64,000 nt of DNA from Cymbomonas tetramitiformis (taxonomy: Eukaryota; Chlorophyta; Pyramimonadophyceae; Pyramimonadales; Pyramimonadaceae): the NCBI GenBank assembly GCA_001247695.2, contig LGRX02035479.1, forward strand, positions 1 through 64,000, in the 5' to 3' direction. The position numbers and the translations under genes were made by a program. This document shows, piece by piece, positions 32,560 to 42,444 of this stretch; within the stretch, counting starts at the first letter, position 1; each line of letters opens with the position of its first letter. The notes beneath the pieces are model-generated. The model had not been told where the DNA came from. It ran no database searches and was given only the letters and a program-made list of their open reading frames with translations.

Positions 32560-34900
32560 TGAGAAGCAGCGGGTGCTAAGGGCATGGAGCACTGAGAGGG
32601 GGAGCGAAGAGAGCGAGGACGCTGTCGGATTTGCGCCCGGGCCTTGTGACCCATCTGCGGGCGGCCCGCAAGGGTTCCCTCAGCAAGGGGTCCCTCAGCG
32701 GATAGTGCTGCAAGGAGGAGGGGAATGGGAGGGGGCAAAACAGATTGGGTTACGCCCTGCTTCGAGGGGGAGAAAGGCACCTAAGGCAGTGCAGGTGTCC
32801 ACCCCTCTTGCCCCTCCCAACCAACACGCTTGAGGCCTGCGTCCGTGCCGAGTCTTGAGCACCTCGGGCCTACGCTGTTGTTCAAAGGCAACGCGCTCAG
32901 ATTGCGGACGACTTTCTCCTTGACTCCCCCCGGTCACTTTCCACGAAGAGGGTGACGCGCACCCGTGGATGATGCTCCCCGATCGCGCAACGGCTTCTGA
33001 GACCGTCGATCATCGCCGACTTCCGGTGATGGAGGAAACGCATGAACTCGAGTTGTTCTCCTTTCTTTTGTCCATGGTGCCGTGCGCTGCCCGCGCTGCT
33101 CGTGATTGCCTCCCATATCCAAAGCTAGGGCCTGCTCGCCCTTGGCGTGGCCTGCCAGGCTGGCGGAGGACACCGGCCTCGTAGCAGATGCGGCACGTCT
33201 GACCCGCAGGTTGGCTCCGGAGCAGGTGAGGTTGGTCCAAAATGACCGAGTGCTATGCACGCTGCCCACCATCGACATTGCAATGGTGGTGGATGATGCG
33301 TCCAATCAGAGCCCGCCTAGGATCCCGTACCGGTTTCTTGTGGCGAAGGTGGTGGAGAGAGAAGAGGCGGAGGCCTGGCAGGAGCGCGGCTACGAGCTGC
33401 GGCTGGAGGAGAGCATGCTGTTCGCCCTCATGGACGATGCAGCGACGGGTGCGCGCCTTTGCGAGAGCTGCGCTTGAGAGGTGCACTGTGCAGGCGGACC
33501 TTGTGCGGGCGGGCCCTTCGAGGAGCGTGCGGCTGCCGTCACCAGGCGTGGGAGCGTGGCGTCTTCTCACCGGAGCAGAATTGTGGGGAGGCATAAACAC
33601 GTCGGTTGATGCCGCAGAATCGTTGGCAACTGAGCTGATGGCATCTCCACGTCGAGGCGCGAGGGACACTGGCTGACCGAACGAGCCCGAAAGATAAAAA
33701 GCCATCATTCGCACATCAGTCGCCGCGAAATTCCACCATGCAGGATGTCGCTTCGTTTTATGGGACCCGGTGCCGGAGGCACATTGAGTTGTGGATCATT
33801 GCTAAAGTGGTGGTCGAAATCAATGCTTTCAGTCGGTACTCCTACATCAATGCCCTCATGTATGTTACATACTTCTATGCAGTGCGTGGCGAGGCGGAGC
33901 GCAACCTTTCGCCGCACGCGCGTTGCAGCGCACCACTCATGCACGCACGATGGCGCACCATGCTAAGCGCGCACAATGGCGCAACACGCCACCTGGCATG
34001 CGCAGCCGCCTGGGCGCGCAGCCAGGGGGCTGCAGGAGTGGGCTGTGGTGTGGGGAGGGTGCAACAGGGGAGCGGGAACGAAACCGGGGGGCGGATGCGC
34101 AAGCCACCTCGGAGTTGTTGCCGCCCGGAGTGGACCTGCGCGCGATGGTGGCGCAAGGCGAGGACATCGCGGTGGAGTGGTGCGTGACATGGCCTCCCCG
34201 GCAGCGTCCCCGCCTTCGTGGTGCTGCTCAAGCCACCGGGCAGCGCCGCGCACGCGTGGCAGCGTTGGGACGTGGGCATCTCCCAAGCATATGAGGGACG
34301 CGCTGTCGCCCGGCGGCCAGGCGGCATGGCGCCGCGGGGGAGATGTGCAGGGAGTGCGGGTGTCTGCGCTCGTGGCAGCAGCGATGGGTGGAGCATCGGC
34401 TTGAGGAGCGCCGGCACGGGGGGAGGGGAGCAGGCGCAAGCGCACGGAGCGGTTGGGCGCTTTTGCGTACAGCAACGGCGCCGAGGCAGGAACGTGGCAT
34501 CAGGTGCCTGCGCCGAGCTGAGGGCCCGCGCATCGGCGGCGGATCGAAGCACGCTCGCTGCTCGCCTTGACATTCCACCAAATACCCTCTCATACGCGCA
34601 CCGAGGCGTGAGCTGCTCAATCTTCGGCGCGGCATCTCAGGAGCAAGTATTTGTTTCATTCGTTCGCTCGTCTGTGGGCTGAGGGGTGAGGGACCTGCAA
34701 GGGGGGACGGGGCGCGGGCGCAGGGCTGCGAGGCGTGGAGCGCGACGTTCCCAGAGCATCTGATGTTGTGCCCAGCGCTGAAGGACATACCCTGCCGGCT
34801 TCGGCCGGCGGGCATGGTCCCGGCTAGAGGCGCTGGTCGTGTGCACAGGTGCATGCGTCTGCCACCCGCGCACTCATGTCTGAGGGCCGTCGTTGCTTCG
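32560..34900 (+). CDS. Possible GC-rich spliced gene, unrecognised
   Basis: Coding-like plus-strand stretches occur at about 33220-33450 (CTLPTIDIAMVVDD, PYRFLVAKVVEREEAEAWQE, LRLEESMLFALMDD), 34105-34190 (LPPGVDLRAMVAQGEDIAVE) and 34200-34290 (VPAFVVLLKPPGSAAHAWQR). GT-AG signals fit between them and the composition matches the 1-15 kb gene. No start, stop or complete exon chain could be fixed and no family was recognised. It could also be a pseudogene. Confidence 0.3.
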
Positions 34901-35516
34901 GTATAGTTTGTTGAGGCTTACCGCGTATCCCGTCGCCACGTCGTGCACTTTTCTTAAAAGGTGTAGGGCTTCCTTTTTGTCAAGCCCCAGGTGTTTGGTC
35001 AGTATTTTCACCGTGTGATTGTATATCGTGCCGTGTTGAATCCTTAACATATTGTTTTGTGGACAATCCTATTCATAAGCTCTGTTTGCTCATCATGCGC
35101 TTGCTCGGCATGTATGGCATGCTATTTCCGGGGGAACAAAAAACGAGATTCGGGAATAAAATCGATCGTTGATTTTTGGGGAATAGTAGTGATTACGACA
35201 TTACGTAATATATATTGTTCACGACGAGAGTTGCGTGTGACACTCTGTACGGGTGATGGTGGGACGGAGTCAGAATCCGACTTCCACAAGTAAATCGAAG
35301 TAGCCTGTCACGGACTCGTCAACTCTGGCCGGGCGCTGTTAAAGGGTGTGAACGAACCGCGGTCGAGGGGAAACGGTGCCGTTTGTTAGTTATTAAATAT
35401 GCAAATGCAAGTATCGCTTGCCCGCCCCAACTTTGTTGCGCTACTGCAGGCACACACCCCCTTGTGATTTTAATCACATTACATGAAGTACAATTTTTTC
35501 AACGTTCGTAAGGAAT
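34901..35516. other. AT-rich intergenic stretch
   Basis: Nothing beyond short chance frames is seen here; no repeat, RNA gene or transposon end was supported. Confidence 0.5.
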
Positions 35517-35519
35517 ATG

Positions 35520-36967
35520 TATGTATTCACAAGGCGAATACATTTTTTTTGAGCTATTGATCGAGCCCATCCGCAACCGCATCAGCTTCGTTTGCTGTCG
35601 CGACTGCAAGCTAAGTTGATGCGGTTCAAGATAGGGTCGACTAATTCACGGCAGCCGAGGGGTGGTCATTGCGTTCTAGCTAGCGCAAGAAACTTGGCGG
35701 ATATATTCGTATCAATAATATGAACATATCCCGTAAGTTTCAGAGCATGCCGTCGAGTATGCTCGAAACGGTCACATCTTGACAAGAGGACAAATCCAAA
35801 CCCAAAACGCCTCTGGTCAAGATGCGACTGTTTGAAGAATACTTGACGGCAGGCCCTGCACCTTCCAGGATACATTCCCAATACTGTTATGAATATATCT
35901 GCCACGTTTCGTGAGTTGGAGTGCACGACAACTCCAATTCTGCAAAGCAGTTTTGGGTTTGGGTAATCAAATCCCAAACCGGAAACGCCTTGTGTCAAGA
36001 TGCGACTGTTTGAAGCATACTTGACGTCAGGCCCTGCAACTTCCAGGATATATTCCCAATACTGTTATGAATATATCTGCCACGTTTCGGGAGTTGGAGT
36101 GCACGACAACTCCAATTCTGCAAAGCAGTTTTGGGTTTGGGTAACCAAAACCCAAACCGAAAACGCCTCATGTCAAGATGCGACTGGTTGAAGCATACTT
36201 GTCGTCAGGCCCTGCAACTTCCAGGATATATTCATAATATTGTTATGAATATATCTGCCACGTTTTGTGAGTTGGAGTGCACGACAACTCCAATTCTGCA
36301 AAGCAGTTTTGGGTTTGGGCAAATCAAAACCCAGACCGAAAACGCCTCATATCAATATGCGACTGTTTGAAGTATGCTTCAAGGTATGGCCTGCAACTTC
36401 CAGAATATATTCATATTATTGATACGAATATATCTGCCACGTTTCGTGAGTTGGAGTGCACGACAACTCCAATTCTGCAAAGCAGTTTTGGGTTTGGGTA
36501 AATCAAAACCCAAACCGAAAACGCCTCATGTCAAGATGCGACTGTTTGAAGTATGCTGCAAGGTATGACCTGCAACTTCCAAGATATATTCACAATATTA
36601 TTATTATGAATATATCTGCCACGTTTCGTGAGTCGGAAGGCACGACAACTCCAATTCTGCAAGGCAGTTTTGGGTTTGGGTAAATCAAAATCCAAACCCA
36701 AAACGCCTCAAGTCAAGATGCGACTGTTTGAAGTATGCTTCAAGGTATGACCTGAAACTTACAGGATATATTCATATTATTGATACGAATATATCTGCCA
36801 AGTTTCTTGCGCTAGAACGCATGAACACCCCTCGGCTGCCGTGAATTAGTCGACCCTATCTTGAACCGCATCAACTTAGCTTGCAGTCGCGACTGCAAAT
36901 GAAGCTGATGCGGTTGCGGATGGGGTCGTTCAAGAGCAAAAAAATGGATTCGCCTTGAGAATACATT
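35520..36967. mobile_element. TIR element carrying a satellite array
   Basis: Inverted ends of about 200 bp: left GTATTCACAAGGCGAATACA then CCCATCCGCAACCGCATCAG, and the same order in reverse from 36967. The arms also share CTAGCGCAAGAAACTTGGC. Between them lies a 178-bp tandem array. There is no transposase frame, so it would be a non-autonomous element moved in trans. The target duplication is not clear. Confidence 0.65.
35815..36800. repeat. About 178-bp satellite, about 5.5 copies
   Basis: Each unit holds AAGATGCGACTGTTTGAAG, ATATATCTGCCACGTTTCGT, GTGCACGACAACTCCAATTC and GCAGTTTTGGGTTTGGGTAA. Copies are roughly 90-95 percent alike. Short frames in it (MHDNSNSAKQFWVW) recur once per unit and are not genes. 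Confidence 0.9.
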
Positions 36968-37562
36968 TCAAGGTATGGTTTACCGGAGGTCAACATTAGC
37001 ATAACGATTCTCAAAACTTTTTATTTGATAAATAGGTTGGCTGAACCTATCTAAACATATTATGCATTTCGGGGAGTCAAACAACTACTGGAATAATCGG
37101 ACCAGAGAACGCACTTGCGTTGTACGAACGAATGTGCACTGTTCAATCTCACGCAAACTGGCATAACATGAAAATAATTAGACCAAATGCACCATGTAAA
37201 GCTACAAAAACCCATAGGCCACCAAGATTGAACCAACGACGAGTAAGGTTATCACATACACACACTGAGAAAGAAAAGCAGTATGATGAAAGCATGACCC
37301 GCAGGCATAATGCTGGGTACGAAACATCACGTACCAACACCGGGGTCGCGGGTAATCGTGTTCTGGTGCCACGCCTGTGTTCCGAGGTCACTAAATGAAA
37401 ATAGCAAGTATTACTAGCAGGTATAGTGGTGGGAAGCAGAAACCCAAAATGTGGCCATCGAGGTAATATTTACTAATCTATAAAAGTTCACATAGGTTGT
37501 AATGTGAATAAGTGTATGGAAATGTCTATAGCATCTCTAAAGTTTTTGTTTTCGTCGTAATC
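36968..37562. other. AT-rich intergenic stretch
   Basis: No supported feature. It separates the satellite element from the 3' end of the GNAT-methyltransferase gene, whose 3' UTR and polyadenylation site should lie here; no clear signal was seen. Confidence 0.5.
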
Positions 37563-40268
37563 CTATTGGCTATTGCGACGCGCACGCACAAAAATATAAG
37601 GCACAGGACTGAGCTCTCCACTCTTTCCCGGGGTCCAGAATGCTTCCCCACAATTCTGCAAGCTGATGATGTTGAAGCCTGCTTGCCTCAGCGCTTCGGT
37701 TGCAGCCTCTCTTGAGATTCCATAGACGTGCTGATGGGCCGTTGGATTGGGCAAGCAAGAGTCATCATGAACTTCAAGTTGAAAGGAGACCCAAAGCTCG
37801 CCAGTTCCTCTAACCGTCACCCGTGCACATGCAGAGAGCAATGTAGGGATGTCTAGCAGTTCACTTGCACCAGTGCATATACATACGTCCACGCTGTTGG
37901 TCCCAACAAATGGCATGCCTATGTTGACATCGGCCACGTGTAACTCATCGAAACAATCCCGTGAACGAGCCTTCTCAAGCATGCTGGGCGAAATATCGGT
38001 CCCAATTGCATAGCCCTGGTAACCAAGAAGACGCAGTGTCTGTGTCATCAAGCCAATTCCGCAAGCGACATCCAGAATTCGTCCATTACGATGGAGAGCA
38101 CCCTGCACCGATGGCACACCACTCTGCGTAATTTCGCTGACTTGTCCAAGTGCAAATGAAATCGACAGACTGAGTACCAACATGTCAGCTGTTCCGTATG
38201 ATGAATCCCTACTGTGTCATCTGCATGCAACTGAAATCTCGCATATCTCCTCAGCAAGGAATGCCTCGAGTGATCATGTCTTGCGCCACAGTTGTGCAGC
38301 AACCCAACGCTGTGGAAGCTTCCGCGCTCGGTCGGTAAACTACTGAACAATGGCCAAGGCTTGTTGCTAACAGGACGAGCAAACAGAGGCACATCCCCGT
38401 GAGAGGCGAGCGAGTCGCATCGTGCGTCTAGATCGGGCTGAACAAACCTCTTCTGATAGAGTGGACTGTCCTTGCTGCACAAGCCAATTAAAAACGGCTG
38501 CATAGCCGCTGCCAGTCACGAAGTCCTCCCAGTGGCGGGAGAGCCGGTCGAACTTGTGCGCGACCTGTGCTGCATCCCATCGGCTCATATCGAAGCCCCC
38601 TCCGAATCGATGTAGATTCTGCGTGAACCAGTTGTTCATCGGATCCACGTACAACCCGAACTGCTTCTGCACATCCACAATGGCCGCAAGCTCTTGTGCC
38701 AGCGTCGATACCTGGTGCGAGCTTGTCTCTGCAAGGGAGCATCCGTCCGATGTCTCTGCATCATCCCGCAGCCTCTCCAGATGGGTAGCGGAAGTGCCAG
38801 AGCTGCGGAGCTCGGGATTAACCCCGTCACATGGTCGTCGTCCGTAAAGGGCGCTTTGCTGAAGTGGCACTGTCAAAAGCAGCTGACGGAGTCGCTCAGA
38901 GGAGTGGGTGTGGCATGAGGGGCTGGCGGTGCTCCCAAGGCGCGCCCGTAGCGCGACGATGGCATCCTCCGGTACGACGCCACCGGGGTCTTGGTCCTGC
39001 ATTGCGGGCGCGCCACTTGCCGCCGCCGAAGAGGCCGCCCTGGCGTCTGCAAATTCGGCATGTGTGTCGGCGCCAGGCTCACAAGGTTCACCCGGAGCGA
39101 AGGGCAGCGCAGGCGACTGTCTGGCACCGGCGGCGGCATCTCTCTGGCCTGTTTCGTTGTGAGACTGTACGCCGTCCAGCACCATAGCGTTCCCGGGCCC
39201 GAACCCCAGCCGCTCGTACACGCGCCGCCCTTCCTCTGACGCATACAGCAGAATGCCACGCAGGCACCCGATCGTACGCCAGTGCTCGATGCAGTGTTGC
39301 ATCAGAGCTGTTGCCACCCCGTGCTTGCGGTGCTCGGGGTGCACGTAAACCCCCCACACGCTGCCCAGATTGAAGGAGCTTGGCTTCACGCTCAGCGGCA
39401 CGGGCCCGGCCCACTGCTGACACCCGAGCGAACCGATGATCTCGCCATGCGCATCGACGGCCACAAATGTCTGGTAGTGGAGGTCAGCGCGAGCGGAGTG
39501 GATGAAAGCTTGGGTGCGTGTGGCGAAGTCAACGCACAGCTCGGAGGTGGGGACCCCAGCCTCGAGCCACATGGCACGCCAGTTCTGTATCACGATGTCG
39601 TCGGCCTCCGCACCCGCACGCCTTATCGAGAAGGCAGCATCGGTGGAAGAGTGGGGTGCTGGAGAGATCACTGTTTCGTTGTGAGACTGTACGCCGTCCA
39701 GCACCATAGCGTTCCCGGGCCCGAACCCCAGCCGCTCGTACACGCGCCGCCCTTCCTCTGACGCATACAGCAGAATGCCACGCAGGCACCCGATCGTACG
39801 CCAGTGCTCGATGCAGTGTTGCATCAGAGCTGTTGCCACCCCGTGCTTGCGGTGCTCGGGGTGCACGTAAACCCCCCACACGCTGCCCAGATTGAAGGAG
39901 CTTGGCTTCACGCTCAGCGGCACGGGCCCGGCCCACTGCTGACACCCGAGCGAACCGATGATCTCGCCATGCGCATCGACGGCCACAAATGTCTGGTAGT
40001 GGAGGTCAGCGCGAGCGGAGTGGATGAAAGCTTGGGTGCGTGTGGCGAAGTCAACGCACAGCTCGGAGGTGGGGACCCCAGCCTCGAGCCACATGGCGCG
40101 CCAGTTCTGTATCACGATGTCGTCGGCCTCCGCACCCGCACGCCTTATCGAGAAGGCAGCATCGGTGGAAGAGTGGGGTGCTGGAGAGACCTGCTTCACG
40201 TTTGAAGAGGACACGTATGCTGATCCGAGGGGAGCAACTGCGCAGGCGTGTCCAGTAGAGGGTGGCAT
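37563..40268 (-). CDS. GNAT-GNAT-methyltransferase fusion protein
   Basis: Proposed exons 38448-40268 and 37563-38123 with a 324-bp GT-AG intron, giving 793 residues. Two GNAT acetyltransferase domains (about 35-200 and 209-374) are nearly identical; each has the acetyl-CoA loop RKHGVA (140-145, 314-319) and YERLGFG. A linker with FDRLSRHWEDFVTGSGYAA leads into a class I SAM methyltransferase with DVACGIG (625-631) and the acidic TDIS after strand 2. The linker pattern is the usual lead-in to this methyltransferase type, which supports one fused gene. The start is ATG 40268; upstream in-frame GTG is less likely. Substrates are unknown. An alternative is two adjacent genes sharing a promoter. 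Confidence 0.65.
39151..40194. repeat. 522-bp in-frame tandem duplication (GNAT domain)
   Basis: 39151-39672 and 39673-40194 differ at only about one position (CATGGCACGCC against CATGGCGCGCC) over 522 bp. The unit is 174 codons, so the frame is preserved. It is either very recent or an assembly duplication. Confidence 0.9.
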
Positions 40269-41980
40269 GTTATCCCTGTACAAAAGAGAGCGCGCGTCAG
40301 GAAACTCTTCAAGAGCCACGCCCCCTAGCTCGCCGTTTCAGCAGCGTACACTTGTTGGCGGACCTAGACAAAGAAAGAATCGCAACGATACACTGGCAAC
40401 ATATGGTGCAGTAAACACGTATAAAGCGATCCCTTCGTATGTCCTCATATTCGGACATCATCTTATCACGAAATAGTTCGTTTTTCACCACAGAGCATTT
40501 CAGATCGACTGGTCATGTTATGTTGTATGTTGTGCCCAACCAAGGTCAGTAGATGATTCACTCAAGCACTCTTAATACCCACCTTTGGTTCCGTGTGGCG
40601 TTTTCTTTATCTTGGCGAAGGCTGCATTCGTGTTTGTTTTGAAGGCGAGTCTGCGCGTTTTGCGGAAACTTGACATCCGGGACAACTGCCTCGGTAATCT
40701 TTAGGGCTGGAAAAAACCAGGGCGGAGTAATAAGTCGTTTCCAAACGCATAAACATGAGTGTTTCGAACATTAAAGTTTCAAACAAGTCATGTGCTTTAC
40801 ATAGGCGACCTGTCGAGAGGCGGTAAGCGCGTACCTTTAGATTGCGCCGAATCTTCACAGAATTTGGAATATTCATAACGGGAGTCCACGATATTCTGAT
40901 CCATGGCAACGAATGAATTGTTGAGAGCTGTTCACGAAGCTGTGTAACGTTTACGAAGGTAGCTGCTAAACTAGCCGGCTTGAGAGATGTTGGCGTTTTC
41001 AAAGATGGCGAGTAATATCACCAAAACACAGTCGTATTCTCGAGAGTGTGTGGGGACCGAGGCCGAAAACACTATAAGATATTGTTGAAGTCGCTCTTGC
41101 CAAGACGAAGGGTCCAAGTGGTATTTTGCAATAAAGTGCGTGATGTTGGAAGTTGATGAATTCATATCCAGGCCCTAAAACTGATGAGTTTCGTGAATTT
41201 GCGAGAATGCTGCTCACACGACAGCGATAGGGGTACGGATAGTTCAAGTTGTAAGTTTAGTAGGAATGTGCCGGGTTTTGCGTGACGATGCACAGCGTAT
41301 GCACACGTGCGGCGCTTTCAATCGGCGCATGCCGATGCGGGTCTGCACTCTCGTCTGCTCTCGTCTGCCGATCGCGATGCTGATGCTCTCTCATCAGGAC
41401 GAACGGACGCGCGGACGTCTCACACTCATCAGGACAAACGAAAGTGACACGACATCCGACGTCCACATGTAAACGATAAATTCTACATTCTGATTCTCGG
41501 ATTCTGAACATTCTCGACTCATTCTCGATTCTTGAAAATTTCAATCGTAAGTAGCCCCCCATCTGCCGGATTTACTCGGCTAAGAGCAGCGAGAACGAAT
41601 GGTAACGTGGAATGGGTCCACGAAGGGAATAAACGGAATATAATGCTGGTATACTGTATGCAGGGATACCCAAATTTGGGGGATTTAAAAAAAAAGGTGG
41701 TGTGATATCGTCAGAACCGCTATGAGTGCTTCGGGTGATTACATAAACTGTGATAAACTGTAAACGAAAATACGGAATACCTCGATTAAAAGCTATAACC
41801 CCTGTATCGGTCACCCGTTAATTAATGTACTCTTCGACTACTCGCCACTATCTCACAATGGACATTGTGATTTGACTCATATATATATAGGGTCACAACC
41901 GGTACTACCGTTCAGACCTGCCTGGTCAGATTCGTTGTATATTTCGCCATTAACGTATTCACGTTAATATCATCCTAGCT
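40269..41980. other. Intergenic stretch without a recognised gene
   Basis: The upstream region of the GNAT-methyltransferase gene occupies the first few hundred bases. Beyond it only short chance frames occur. A pyrimidine-rich segment (ATTCTCGACTCATTCTCG) lies near 41500, and an AT hairpin near 41880 followed by GGGTCACAACCGG recalls the AT hairpins in the LTRs of this window. Confidence 0.45.
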
Positions 41981-42037
41981 TTTTCTCTAGATGTCACCCT
42001 GCTGAAAAGTGGGTTGAGCCCCTTTGTGGGCGCGCTA

Positions 42038-42292
42038 TGCTGAAATCTGTATAGGCAGCCCTGACTGGGAGTCCCGGTGCAGGCCCCTATGACAGATCCC
42101 TAGGACCAACACTGGACTGCTGACTGATCTGTAGGTTCGTACTGTGACACACGCGGTGTCACCGGTAGGCTAGATTCAGAGACCGTCCGAGACCGTTCCG
42201 GGTATATCTAGCTTAGGGTTTATTTATCTTACACAGTTTATCCACACGAGTACGGGAGTTTCTGATATCTAGTGTACTTGGATATTCCGGTA
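42038..42292 (+). repeat. E2 5' LTR
   Basis: Begins TGCTGAAATCTG and ends ATATTCCGGTA; identical by eye to the 3' copy. The TG...TA ends are slightly non-canonical. Confidence 0.9.
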
Positions 42293-42444
42293 GGTCGTGG
42301 CCCCATCCACGTTTTCATTCCACTTGCTTTCTTGGCCATGATTGGCTAAGCAGCCGCTTGAAGAGGTGGTGCGCACTTGCGCGTTTGGGTGCGACTAGGA
42401 TTTGGGCATGATTTTACGGTAGACGTCTTTTGCGGCTGCGAGTC

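Noticed and set aside
35815..36800. Repeated small frames (MHDNSNSAKQFWVW...)
   Set aside because: One per 178-bp satellite unit, not conserved as protein, and overlapping one another.
42293..42310. A standard tRNA 3'-end primer site in E2 (TGGCCCCATCC)
   Set aside because: It starts six bases from the LTR and could equally be a diverged GGTTATGGGCCC-type site; left undecided.
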